A stretch of DNA of 64,000 nucleotides from Enhygromyxa salina (GTDB taxonomy: Bacteria > Myxococcota_A > Polyangia > Nannocystales > Nannocystaceae): contig NZ_PVNL01000046.1 in assembly GCF_002994635.1 (NCBI RefSeq), forward strand, positions 23,795-87,794. The letters run 5' to 3'. A model generated the notes under the pieces. That model saw only the letters and a list, made by a program, of their open reading frames with translations. It searched no databases and was not told where the DNA came from. A program made the position numbers and the translations under genes. Shown piece by piece: positions 28,078 through 36,483 of the stretch (the stretch's first letter is position 1; the number at the start of each line of letters is the position of its first letter).

Positions 28078-28941
28078 TCAAGCTCGCGGGACTCCGAAGG
28101 TGAAGCGCGTGCCTTGGCCCATGATCGATTGCAGCTGGAGGTTGCCGCCCCACCCCTCGACGAGGCGGCGGCAGGTCGGGAGCCCGACGCCCGATCCTTT
28201 GGCTTTGGTCGTGAAGAACAGATCGAAGATCTTCGCCTGAAGCTCGGGCGGGATGCCAGGGCCATTGTCGGCGACCTGCACGAACACGTCATCGGTCGCG
28301 ACCCAAGCCGAGAGCGTGATGCGGCCCTCGGGGCCGTCGGGGATCACGTCGATGGCGTTGTTGATGAGGTTCGCGAGCACGCGGAGCAGCGCCCCGCGGG
28401 GGGCGAGCACGTCGGTGCGCGGCGGGTCTTCGAGGCGCAGGCGGCCCTTGGAGACCCGTCGGTGCATTCGCGCGGTGGTCTTGAGCAGGTCCGGCAGATC
28501 CACGACGGTCCCGGCGCCGGCCCCTCGCTGGACCGCGACGCCATCGCGGGTGATGTTGGCCATCGTGACGGCGACCAGGCGGAGCTCGTCGATACTCCGC
28601 AGCACCCCGGTGACCTTCTCGGGCTCGGAGGCGGTCGCGGCCATGCCCAGCAGGCCGTGGCGCGAGTGATCGATGTGGGCGATGAGGACCTGCAACAGCG
28701 AGCGTAGATCGTGCATCGCCCCGGCCGCGAGCGTGGCCGTGGAGGCTCGATCGAGCTGCTCGGCGAGCAGCTCCACGAACGAGGTCGCGCCCTTGTCCTC
28801 GGCGGTGAGTCGCTGCGCCTGCGAGTCCAGGAACCCCAGCAGGCAGCGCCCGAACTCGTCGGGGTCGCCCGACTCGGCGTAGAGTCGTTCGAGTTCGGCC
28901 GTGAGGTTCACGCCGCCCTTGCTGTGCGCCGGTGTTGTCAT
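28078..28941 (-). CDS. Histidine kinase, soluble
   Basis: A 287-residue protein without membrane segments. AMHDLRSLLQVL (about 83-94) is a HisKA-type H-box; NLINNAIDVIPDG is the N-box; VADNGPGIP and GSGVGLPTCRRLVEGWGG are the G-boxes; the end GQGTRFTFGVP is typical. It lacks a sensor domain of its own, so the signal probably comes through a partner, most simply the composite ATPase encoded just downstream. The ATG at 28941 was chosen because upstream sequence in the same frame crosses a promoter-like inverted repeat (28960-29027). No adjacent response regulator is visible. Confidence 0.85.
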   Translation of the reverse strand: MTTPAHSKGGVNLTAELERLYAESGDPDEFGRCLLGFLDSQAQRLTAEDKGATSFVELLAEQLDRASTATLAAGAMHDLRSLLQVLIAHIDHSRHGLLGMAATASEPEKVTGVLRSIDELRLVAVTMANITRDGVAVQRGAGAGTVVDLPDLLKTTARMHRRVSKGRLRLEDPPRTDVLAPRGALLRVLANLINNAIDVIPDGPEGRITLSAWVATDDVFVQVADNGPGIPPELQAKIFDLFFTTKAKGSGVGLPTCRRLVEGWGGNLQLQSIMGQGTRFTFGVPRA

Positions 28942-28959
28942 CCTGTGGTTGGCGCGGCT

Positions 28960-29027
28960 CGTTCTTTGGTGCAGTGATTGGTCGCCCGACCAAGCCCAGA
29001 CGACCAGGTGCACTGTACAAAAGAACG
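28960..29027. promoter_or_regulatory. Nested inverted repeat upstream of the histidine kinase gene
   Basis: CGTTCTTTGGTGCAGTG at 28960-28976 is mirrored by CACTGTACAAAAGAACG at 29011-29027 (15 of 17 bases). Inside it lies a second perfect repeat, TTGGTCG-CC-CGACCAA at 28978-28993. It sits 19 bases before the kinase start and 116 bases after the stop of the neighbouring reductase gene, as an operator or an autoregulatory site would. Confidence 0.55.
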
Positions 29028-29142
29028 ATACGTGAGCGCTACTACGGGGCTGTATGCTTGTTGCGCGGGTCTGGCTGCCACTTGCGCCTGTTCGATCGAG
29101 CAGCGAACGATCCACCCTGCTGAATTGACCACCGTGCGCGGA

Positions 29143-30252
29143 TCACAACATCTGATGATCGCGCAGCCATCGGACCGTGTCTTCGAGGCCCTGCTCGAGC
29201 GGAAAAGTGGGCGACCAGTCGAGGTCGGCGCGGGCCCGGCTGTCGTCGCACCACCAGCCGCTCGACAGGCTCCCGCGGGCCTTGTCGAGCGTCAGCGCGG
29301 GGACCTGCCCGCGCAGTCGCCCCAATCCCTGATTGAGCAGACCGACGGACCGAACGGCGAATCCTGGCAGCGGGATCGTCAACGCGCGACGCCCGAGCGC
29401 CGCCGCTGCGACCTGCCCGAACTGCGCGACGCTCGAGCGCTGGCCATCGGTCAAGTAGTAGAGGCCGGCGCCGCGGGGGTCGTGGGGGTCACCGAGGACC
29501 TCGGGGTCACCGCCACCCCCGGCGTGGACATGACCGGCCGTACCCTCGCTCGGGATCGGTGTGCCGCGCTCACCCGCGAGCGCGATACCCAGCGCGAGAT
29601 CTCGCCCGTGAATCGCGGACATCCACGTGGGGCGCAGGCCCGGCTGCGCGACGACCCGCATCGCGGCCGACTTGATCATGTGCAGGACGTCCTCGTCGCG
29701 GGGTCCGTAGACCAGGGGCGGTCGCACGATCACCAGCTCGACGCCCCCGCGGCGGGCCGACGCGACCGCGAGCTGCTCGCCCGCGAGCTTCGAGTCGCCG
29801 TAGTCCGTGAAGTTGCGCTCGTGTCGGTGGTGCTCACGTCGAGGGCTGCGCGGGTGCGAGGGCCCGGCGGCCATCAGCGACGAGATGTGGACGACCCGAC
29901 GCGGACCCTGGCCCGCGGCCCTCGCTCGCGCGATCGCGGCGTAGAGGTTGCCCACGCCCTCGACGTTGGCGCGGTCGAAGCCGACCCGGTCGAACGCCGC
30001 GGTCGTGCCAGCCACGTGGTAGACGAGCTCGACGTTGGCCATGGCCTGGGCCAGCGAGTCGATGTCGTCGAGGCTCGCGTAGGCGAGCGTGAACGGAGAC
30101 CCGCCCGCGCCGAGCTCGAGCTTGTCGAGCCGCGAGCTGCGGCGGACCATCGCGCGCACGTCGTGGCCCCGCTCGCGCAGGACCTCGCACAGGTGGCTGC
30201 CGATGAACCCGCTGGCCCCGGTGACCAGCGCGGTGTGTCGCGGCGCGCTCAT
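29143..30252 (-). CDS. NAD-dependent epimerase/dehydratase-type reductase, candidate ceramide reductase (CerR-like)
   Basis: A 369-residue extended SDR: TGASGFIGSHL cofactor motif at residues 10-20, YHVAGTTAAFD, SSLMAAGPS with the catalytic Ser, and YGDSK with the catalytic Tyr and Lys. A Gly/His-rich insertion (about 235-265, HVHAGGGGDPEVLGDPHD) is unusual. The ATG overlaps the stop of the upstream GNAT gene (ATGA). In the bacterial ceramide pathway described in Caulobacter, a protein annotated as NAD-dependent epimerase (CerR) reduces the ketone of the N-acylated base and is encoded near Spt and the GNAT-fold acyltransferase. The same trio is here, which makes CerR-like function likely; a sugar epimerase is the alternative. 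Confidence 0.78.
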   Translation of the reverse strand: MSAPRHTALVTGASGFIGSHLCEVLRERGHDVRAMVRRSSRLDKLELGAGGSPFTLAYASLDDIDSLAQAMANVELVYHVAGTTAAFDRVGFDRANVEGVGNLYAAIARARAAGQGPRRVVHISSLMAAGPSHPRSPRREHHRHERNFTDYGDSKLAGEQLAVASARRGGVELVIVRPPLVYGPRDEDVLHMIKSAAMRVVAQPGLRPTWMSAIHGRDLALGIALAGERGTPIPSEGTAGHVHAGGGGDPEVLGDPHDPRGAGLYYLTDGQRSSVAQFGQVAAAALGRRALTIPLPGFAVRSVGLLNQGLGRLRGQVPALTLDKARGSLSSGWWCDDSRARADLDWSPTFPLEQGLEDTVRWLRDHQML

Positions 30253-31406
30253 GCTGCCCCCTTGGCGAACACCTGCTCGTAGATCCGGTAGTGGGCGACG
30301 GGGTCGCAGCCAAAGTTGCTGATCGCTCGGTTGACCAGCTCGTTGTCTTCGAGGGTCCAGCCGATCTCGCCGCCCCACCAGCCGAGCGCCCGGCACCGCT
30401 CGGCCATCTCGAGGAACAAGATCGAGTCGAGCCCGCGGCGTCGAAAGCCCTCGCGAATGCCCAGCAAGATCAGCCGCCCGGAGTTGACGGTGTTGGCGAT
30501 CTCCAGATCCCAGACCAGCTGCAGCACCCCAAACGGAAACAGCTTGCCGTCGAGCTTCTTGAGCACCGGGTTGACGTTCATGATCGTCAGCGCGAACGCG
30601 ACCGGCTCGCCGTCGACCTCGGCGATCAGCGGCAGCGAGGGGTGCAGGACCAGCTTGAGATCCTTGGCGATGTGGCGAAATTCTTTCTCGCCGACCGGCA
30701 CGAACCCCCAGTTGTTCTCCCACGCGCCGTTGTAGACCTCGAGCGCGCGGCTGACCTCGGTGTCCCAGTCGTCGAAGCTCATCGCGCGCACCCGCACGTT
30801 CTCGCGCTCCCGCATCTTCTTGGCGATGCGGACGACCCGGGGCGGGATCGGCGTGCTCAGCTCGATGCCCCACTGGACCAGATCCTTGGCCTGGCGCAGG
30901 CCCTGGCCGGTCAGCAGCGAGTCGTACCAGGGCGGGTTGTAGGGCATGTTGATGCCCGGATCCCGATCGAAGGCGTCGAGCAACACGCCGCACACGTAGT
31001 TGGTCGAGAAGTCCATCGGGCCGATCATCTTGTCGAGCCCGCGACGCTCGAGCCACGCGCGCGCGCGACCCAGCAGCGCCGACGCGACCTCGGGATCATC
31101 GGGGGATTCGAACATCCCGAAGTGCCCGGTCTTGTCGGTATGGAACGCGCGCCAGTCGCGATCTTCGATCGCCGCGATCCGCCCGACGTCGCGCCCGTGC
31201 TTGCGCGCGATCCACAGCGACACGTCGGCGTGCTCGAGGAACGGGTTCTTGCGCGGGTTCAGGTAGTCCCTGCGATCCATCAGCAGCGGCGGGACCCAGT
31301 GATCGTTTGGGTAGAGCTCGCGGTGGATGTGCCAGGGCACCCGAATGAAGCGCTCGACCAACTTGCGATCGGTCAGCGGGACTTCGACGATCTCGAGCGT
31401 GGACAT
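30249..31406 (-). CDS. GNAT-fold N-acyltransferase, YghO-like; candidate bacterial ceramide synthase
   Basis: A 385-residue protein. The N-terminal part (RFIRVPWHIHRELYPNDHWVPPL, then ARKHGRDVGRIAAIED) and the C-terminal acyl-CoA-binding motif LGIREGFRRRGLDSILF place it in the YghO/GNAT group. The family includes the bacterial ceramide synthase bCerS, which N-acylates the sphingoid product. Here it is the first gene of a two-gene unit with a CerR-like reductase and is divergent from an Spt-like synthase, which strongly suggests that role. The start MSTLEIVEVPL at 31406 is preferred over one at 31427, which adds residues with no ribosome site. Confidence 0.78.
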   Translation of the reverse strand: MSTLEIVEVPLTDRKLVERFIRVPWHIHRELYPNDHWVPPLLMDRRDYLNPRKNPFLEHADVSLWIARKHGRDVGRIAAIEDRDWRAFHTDKTGHFGMFESPDDPEVASALLGRARAWLERRGLDKMIGPMDFSTNYVCGVLLDAFDRDPGINMPYNPPWYDSLLTGQGLRQAKDLVQWGIELSTPIPPRVVRIAKKMRERENVRVRAMSFDDWDTEVSRALEVYNGAWENNWGFVPVGEKEFRHIAKDLKLVLHPSLPLIAEVDGEPVAFALTIMNVNPVLKKLDGKLFPFGVLQLVWDLEIANTVNSGRLILLGIREGFRRRGLDSILFLEMAERCRALGWWGGEIGWTLEDNELVNRAISNFGCDPVAHYRIYEQVFAKGAA

Positions 31407-31949
31407 CGGCAGGCCGCCATAGCACACCTGTTTTCAGCGTGGGCCAGGCTTGTGACCTGGACCCGCAAAGAGTGAATGCCTTTCGCCTTTCGGAGCGCCG
31501 GGTGGTTGCGAGTCGCGCGCACAGAGTGTCAAGAAAAACGAGTGAAATCATGCGCTTGCGAACTACGTGGCGCGGGTCGCTCGACAGCGATTTTGAAGCA
31601 TCGCATGAAGGTCTCTCGAGCGATCAGTAGCCTGGCCAGAGCTGCCAACCGGCACTTCAGTGCGCAGAACTTCAGTGCGCACAGGCGCGAACGAGCCGAC
31701 GCAGCCTCGCGAAAGATGATCCATGTTCACGTCGCAACACTCACGCGCGTCATCTCTAGCCGGGCTGTACCTGCGTGGGCTCAGTCTGCAAGATGCCGCC
31801 ACCACTCGGGCACCGTTGCAAGCTGCAACGCCGTCCCCTGGCACCGCCAGCGCCCGCCAGACCCCACAAAACGGCGCGTTTGGGTTTTTCCGTGACAGGC
31901 CCACGCCTTTGACGGTACTGAGCCCCCCCGTCACTCCCCCGTTCCAAGC
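31407..31949. promoter_or_regulatory. Divergent control region of the lipid locus
   Basis: These 543 bases separate the ceramide-type unit from the Spt-like operon, and I see no convincing gene. Two signals stand out: the 13-base direct repeat ACTTCAGTGCGCA at 31654-31666 and 31669-31681 (spacing 15), and the perfect inverted repeat GTTGCA-AGC-TGCAAC at 31815-31829. A TTGACG hexamer lies at about 31909-31914. The ATG at 31950 has no Shine-Dalgarno sequence, so the mRNA may be leaderless or start very close to it. Confidence 0.5.
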
Positions 31950-33530
31950 ATGAGCAGCGAAGCCCAGTATAGCCTCGCGGACTTCTACTTCACCGACACC
32001 GAGGATCCCTTGGTTCCACCGCCGGAATTCGGCGACTGGCACAAGGCTGGATCCTGGGCGTTTGCGCTGTTTGAGCCCGAGATGCAAGGTGCCGTCGAGC
32101 CGGTGATGAAAATCAACCGGGGCGGCAAGTCGCGGACCGTCGTCAACCTGTCCTCCTACAATTACCTGGGCCTGGCCGCCCACCCGGAGGTCATCGAGGC
32201 CGGCAAGCGGGCGCTGTCCAAGTACGGCACTGGCGCGTGCGGCTCCCCGATGCTGTCGGGCATGACGGACCTGCACCGCGAGCTCGAGGCCGAGCTGATC
32301 AAGTTCACCGGCCACGAGGACGTGATGCTGTTCAACAGCGGCTTCGGTGGCGGGCTCGGCACCCTGACCGGGGTGCTGCGCAAGGGCGACGTCGCGCTGC
32401 TCGATGACAAGTGTCACCTGTGCCTGATTGACGGCGTGAAGCTCGCCAAGGCGAAGCTGCAGTTCTTCGCGCACAACGACCCGCAGTCACTCGAGGACCT
32501 GCTCAACAAGACCGGCGGCCGGCGTCGGCTGATCGTCATCGAGGGCGTGTACTCGATGGACGGCGACACCGCCAAGCTCCCGCAGATCATCGAGATCGCC
32601 AACCGCCACGGCGTCGGCATCATGATCGACGAGGCCCACTCGATCCTGGCCCTCGGCGAGCGTGGGCGCGGCTGCGCCGAGCACTACGGCCTGCCGCCCA
32701 GCGCGATCGGCCTGCAGTACGCGACCTTCTCCAAGTCGTTCGCGCACGCGGGCAGCTTCGTCGCGGGCAACGCGGACCTGATCCGATACCTGCGCTTCTA
32801 CATCAACGGCTACGCGTTCTCGTGCGCGCTGCCGCCGGTCGTCGTCGGCGGGCTGCTCAAGGGGCTCGAGCTCGCGACCCGCGACAACTCGCTGCGCGAG
32901 AAGCTGTGGGCCAACGTCAACTACTTCCGTGACGGGGCCGAGTCGCTCGGCCTCAACCTCGGCGACAGCGACTCGCAGGTGTTCCCGATCATCATTGGCG
33001 GCGATCGCCAGATGCTCTACGAGCAGTGCCGCGCCATGAACGACGCGGGGCTGTTCCTCGCGCCCGTCGACTACCCCTCGGTGTCCGAGGACTCGCTGCG
33101 CTACCGCGTGGCCGTGACCGCCGCCCACGAGACCGTGGATCTGGATCGCGCCCTGCAGATCCTCGAGGACACCGTGGTCAAGGCCATGCGCGACGCGGGC
33201 ACGCTCGGCGCCAACACGGCCGCGGCCGAGGCCGCCAAGGCGCGCCGCGAGGGCCAGGCCAACGCCAAGGCCGCCGACAGCACCATGGCCGACTGGCAGA
33301 CCATGGCGAAGTTCTTGTTGAGACAGGCCAGCGCGATCGCGAACTCGTCCAACAAACGAGCTCGTATCGCGCAGCTATCTTCGATGGCCTACGACCACTT
33401 CGTCGAGCGCGCGCACGACCCAGCTTCAGCCTACGACCGGCTGCTGCGGGCCTATGGCGAGCTGGATCTGCGCGACGGCGTCAGCTCGCTGATGAACGCC
33501 CGCGAAAAGTTGCGCAAGGATCGCCGATGA
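31950..33530 (+). CDS. Alpha-oxoamine synthase, serine palmitoyltransferase-like
   Basis: A 526-residue PLP enzyme that should condense an acyl thioester with an amino acid, releasing CO2 and giving a 2-amino ketone (3-ketosphinganine type if the amino acid is serine). Motifs: SSYNYLGL (68-75), GTGACGSPMLSG, VIEGVYSMDGD (196-206), IDEAHS with the cofactor Asp227, and ATFSKSF with the PLP Lys262; TFSKS is typical of Spt rather than BioF or KBL. Residues from about 400 on form an Ala/Lys-rich helical extension of over 100 residues absent from the usual 400-residue enzymes. It heads an operon of acyl-chain enzymes and an ACP, so it probably uses acyl-ACP. Confidence 0.82.
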   Translation: MSSEAQYSLADFYFTDTEDPLVPPPEFGDWHKAGSWAFALFEPEMQGAVEPVMKINRGGKSRTVVNLSSYNYLGLAAHPEVIEAGKRALSKYGTGACGSPMLSGMTDLHRELEAELIKFTGHEDVMLFNSGFGGGLGTLTGVLRKGDVALLDDKCHLCLIDGVKLAKAKLQFFAHNDPQSLEDLLNKTGGRRRLIVIEGVYSMDGDTAKLPQIIEIANRHGVGIMIDEAHSILALGERGRGCAEHYGLPPSAIGLQYATFSKSFAHAGSFVAGNADLIRYLRFYINGYAFSCALPPVVVGGLLKGLELATRDNSLREKLWANVNYFRDGAESLGLNLGDSDSQVFPIIIGGDRQMLYEQCRAMNDAGLFLAPVDYPSVSEDSLRYRVAVTAAHETVDLDRALQILEDTVVKAMRDAGTLGANTAAAEAAKARREGQANAKAADSTMADWQTMAKFLLRQASAIANSSNKRARIAQLSSMAYDHFVERAHDPASAYDRLLRAYGELDLRDGVSSLMNAREKLRKDRR

Positions 33531-34603
33531 CGCCCCTCGACTCTTCCGCTCTCGATCTTGGTGGTGCCACCAGCCTGCACGCTGGGGCCAGTGATCGGGC
33601 CAGTGATCGGGCCACTATCGATCCGCCGCTGGTCTTCATGTTTCCGGGTCAGAGCTCGCGCTACCCCGGCATGCTCGATCGCCTCGTCGACCTGCACCGG
33701 CCCAACGCGAACCTGCTCGCGTGGGCCTCGGACCTGCTCGGTCGCGACCTCGCGGCCCAGTACCACGTCGACGCGGGCGAGGCTGCGTTCGCGCGCAACG
33801 TCGACGTCCAGGTCGGGGTGTTCCTGGCCAATCACATGTTCCTCGCCACGCTCGAGGCCGCGGGCATCGAGGCCGAGCTCTCGCTCGGCTTGAGCCTGGG
33901 CGAGTGGAACCACCTCGTGCACATCGGCGCGGTCTCGTTCGAGTCCGCGCTGCGGGCCGTGGAGCTGCGTGGCCGCTGCTACGACGAGGGCCCGCGCGGC
34001 TGGATGGCCGCGATTCAGCCGATCTCCGACGAAGACCTGGCCGCGGTGGTCAGCAGCGCGGCCAAGCTCGGCGTGCTCGAGGTCGTCAACCTCAACTCGC
34101 CGCAGCAGCACGTGGTCGCGGGTGAGCGGGCCGCGGTCGAGGCCGCGGTCGAGCACGCCGAGGACGAATTCTACGCGCAGCCGCAGATCATCGAGCGCAA
34201 CGTGCCGATGCACTCGTCGCTGTTTCGGGTCGTGGGTGAGCGGTTCCGCGAGCACCTCGACCAGCTCGAGTTCGCGGCCCCGCGCCTGCCCTACCTGCCC
34301 AACCGGCTCGGGCAGCTGCTCCACAACCCCAGCCGCGCCCAGCTGATCGACCTGCTCTCGACCCACGTCCACGAGCCGGTCCTGTGGCGGCGGTCGCTCG
34401 ACCACATCGTCTCGCACCACCCAGACGCGGTGTTCGTCGAGGTCGGGCCGATGTCGGTGCTGCACAACCTCATGCACCGCAAGTGGCTGCGCAACCGCAA
34501 GTTCCGGACCGACAGCCGCGAACAGCTCGCGGATCACTTTGCGAGCGTGGTGGCCAAGCTCGGCGTCGACGAGCGAAAGGGTTCGGCTTGCACACCAAGC
34601 TGA
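33527..34603 (+). CDS. Malonyl-CoA:ACP-type acyltransferase
   Basis: A 358-residue FabD-like acyltransferase, overlapping the upstream stop by 4 bases. VFMFPGQSSRYPG is the oxyanion-hole entry; the nucleophile Ser123 is in GLSLGEW, where most members have GHSLGE, so the usual His is Leu; the catalytic His229 is in NVPMHSS. It should load malonyl (or another extender) onto the ACP encoded at 42372. The N-terminal 30 residues contain a short repeat (ASDRASDRAT) from a 12-base DNA duplication near 33588. Specificity cannot be read safely. Confidence 0.85.
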   Translation: MTPLDSSALDLGGATSLHAGASDRASDRATIDPPLVFMFPGQSSRYPGMLDRLVDLHRPNANLLAWASDLLGRDLAAQYHVDAGEAAFARNVDVQVGVFLANHMFLATLEAAGIEAELSLGLSLGEWNHLVHIGAVSFESALRAVELRGRCYDEGPRGWMAAIQPISDEDLAAVVSSAAKLGVLEVVNLNSPQQHVVAGERAAVEAAVEHAEDEFYAQPQIIERNVPMHSSLFRVVGERFREHLDQLEFAAPRLPYLPNRLGQLLHNPSRAQLIDLLSTHVHEPVLWRRSLDHIVSHHPDAVFVEVGPMSVLHNLMHRKWLRNRKFRTDSREQLADHFASVVAKLGVDERKGSACTPS

Positions 34604-35136
34604 TCAAGTCCGGCCGCCGACGCTCACTGTTCACCGAGGCGTCGACCACCCAGGTGGTGGCGCTGGGCCGTGCGCAGCTCGAGCGCATGCTGCCCCACCG
34701 TGATCCGATGTTGCTGGTCGACGGGATCACCCGCGTGGACCTCGCGCAGGGCATGGTCGAGGGCCGCCGCCGGGTGGCCGCCGACGACCCGGTGTTCGCC
34801 GGTCACTTCCCGGGCGATCCGGTCTACCCAGGCGTGCTGTTGCTCGAGATGGTCGGCCAGCTGGGGATCTGCCTGCAGCACCTGCTGGACAGGTTCACGG
34901 TCGGTGCGCCGATCGAGCTGTCCGCGGACGATCAACCTCGCGCCTTGCGCCTGCTCAAAGTCGAGCACGCGCTGTTCCAGGGCGCGGTGCGACCCGGCGA
35001 TGAGCTGACCCTGGTCGCCAAGTCGGTCGAGAACAGCGACTATGTGTCCGTTTGCGTCGGTCAGGCGCTGCTCGGTGAGCAGGTGCTGGCGCTCGCGATC
35101 TACGAGGTCTTCATGCTCGACGATGACGCGAGCTAG
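34588..35136 (+). CDS. FabZ-like 3-hydroxyacyl-ACP dehydratase
   Basis: A 182-residue hotdog-fold dehydratase that would remove water from the 3-hydroxyacyl-ACP. MLPHRDPMLLVDG and AGHFPGDPVYPGVLLLEM carry the conserved His73 and Glu87 of FabZ/FabA. I chose the TTG at 34588 because GAAAGGG lies 6 bases upstream; it overlaps the acyltransferase gene by 16 bases. No ATG or GTG in this frame sits close to the domain. It is longer than FabZ (about 150 residues), by a basic N-terminal arm. Confidence 0.82.
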   Translation: MHTKLIKSGRRRSLFTEASTTQVVALGRAQLERMLPHRDPMLLVDGITRVDLAQGMVEGRRRVAADDPVFAGHFPGDPVYPGVLLLEMVGQLGICLQHLLDRFTVGAPIELSADDQPRALRLLKVEHALFQGAVRPGDELTLVAKSVENSDYVSVCVGQALLGEQVLALAIYEVFMLDDDAS

Positions 35137-35169
35137 ACCCCTCCCCCACGAACTTGCAGGAGCTGAGCC

Positions 35170-36474
35170 TTGAGTCCCCAACAAAAGCGCATCGTCGTCA
35201 CCGGAATGGGCATCAACACCCCGATCGGTGACACCCTCGACGACTTCTACACCAACCTGATCGCCGGCAAGTCGGCGATCACCAATTGGAAGTGGCTCGA
35301 GAATGACGCCGTGTACTCCAAAGTTGGGGGCGACCTCAGCGAGTACGATTCGAAGGCCAAGCTCGCCTCGCTCAAGAAGGCGCTGGTGCCCTCCACCTAC
35401 AAGCGCCTGCGCCAGCTGCTCAAGAAGGCGCCGTTCTCCACGGGCATCTCGGCGCTGGTCTCCGCCGACGCGTGGATCGACGCCGGGCTGTCGGGCAAAG
35501 AGGACACCATGGACCCGACGCGCCGCGCGACGCTGGTCGGCGGGCACAACCTCAACGAGCGCTACTTCACGACCAACTACGAGACCTTCCTCGACGAGCC
35601 CGACTACATCGACTCGCTCGCGGCGCTGCTGATGCTCGACACCGATCACGCGGGCACCGTCAGCGAGGTCCTGGGCAGCCAGGGCGCCGCGTACACGATG
35701 GGTGGCGCGTGCGCGAGCGCCAACATGGCGCTGCGCAGCTGCATCGACGAGATCCGCCACCACGATCACGACCTCGCGCTGTGCGTCGGCCCGGTGCTCG
35801 ACTTCTCGCAGATGGGCCCGCACGCCATGGCGATGATGGGCGCGATCACCTTCCAGAGCTTCAACGACACCCCGGAGCTGGCCAGCCGGCCCTACGACAC
35901 CCGCCGCGAGGGCTTCGTGCCGTCGCACGGGGCCGCGTGCCTGGTGCTCGAGGAGCTCGGCCACGCGCTCGAGCGCGGCGCCAAGATCTACGGTGAGGTG
36001 CTCGGCTGCACGGCGACCTCGGACGGCTGTCACTTGCCGTCGCCCTCCACGGAAGGGCAGGCGCGCACGATCACCCGGCTGCTGCGCCGCTGCGGGCTGA
36101 CTCCGGACCAGGTCGACTTCGTGTGTGCGCACGCGACCTCGACGCCGCTCGGGGATCTGTCCGAGGTCAACGCGCTCAAGTCCGTGTTCGGCGACCACGC
36201 CTACAAGCTCAAGGTCAACGCGCCCAAGTCGATGCTGGGGCACACCTGCTGGTCAGCGCCGGCCGTCGAGACCGTCGCCGGGCTGCTGCAGATGAAGCAC
36301 GGCAAGCTCCACCCCTCGATCAACGTCGACGAGCTCGATCCCGAGATCGACCTCGACGTGTGCGCCAACGAGGCCGTCGATCACCAGATCGAGATCATGC
36401 TCAAGAACTCGTTCGGGTTCGGCGGGCTCAACTGCTGCGCGCTGTTCAGCCGCTTCAACGCCAACTCCGTCTGA
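35170..36474 (+). CDS. Beta-ketoacyl synthase of the beta-branching (PksF-like) type, with intact Cys
   Basis: A 434-residue KAS II-like enzyme, TTG start with AGGAGC upstream. The catalytic triad appears complete: Cys181 in GGACASAN, His321 in HATSTPLGD and His358 in SMLGHT; NSFGFGG closes the pocket. The stretch VGGHNLNERYFTTNYETFLDEPDYI resembles the decarboxylating ketosynthases of HMG-CoA-synthase cassettes (PksF group), where the Cys is commonly Ser. Because this one keeps Cys, it may elongate chains as well as, or instead of, generating acetyl-ACP. It sits between the dehydratase and the FabG-like gene. Confidence 0.85.
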   Translation: MSPQQKRIVVTGMGINTPIGDTLDDFYTNLIAGKSAITNWKWLENDAVYSKVGGDLSEYDSKAKLASLKKALVPSTYKRLRQLLKKAPFSTGISALVSADAWIDAGLSGKEDTMDPTRRATLVGGHNLNERYFTTNYETFLDEPDYIDSLAALLMLDTDHAGTVSEVLGSQGAAYTMGGACASANMALRSCIDEIRHHDHDLALCVGPVLDFSQMGPHAMAMMGAITFQSFNDTPELASRPYDTRREGFVPSHGAACLVLEELGHALERGAKIYGEVLGCTATSDGCHLPSPSTEGQARTITRLLRRCGLTPDQVDFVCAHATSTPLGDLSEVNALKSVFGDHAYKLKVNAPKSMLGHTCWSAPAVETVAGLLQMKHGKLHPSINVDELDPEIDLDVCANEAVDHQIEIMLKNSFGFGGLNCCALFSRFNANSV

Positions 36475-36483
36475 GACCAACTC

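Noticed and set aside
29143..31056. 637-residue fusion frame for the epimerase gene
   Set aside because: The first 268 residues are an out-of-frame reading of the GNAT gene; the true start is the ATG at 30252, which overlaps the GNAT stop.
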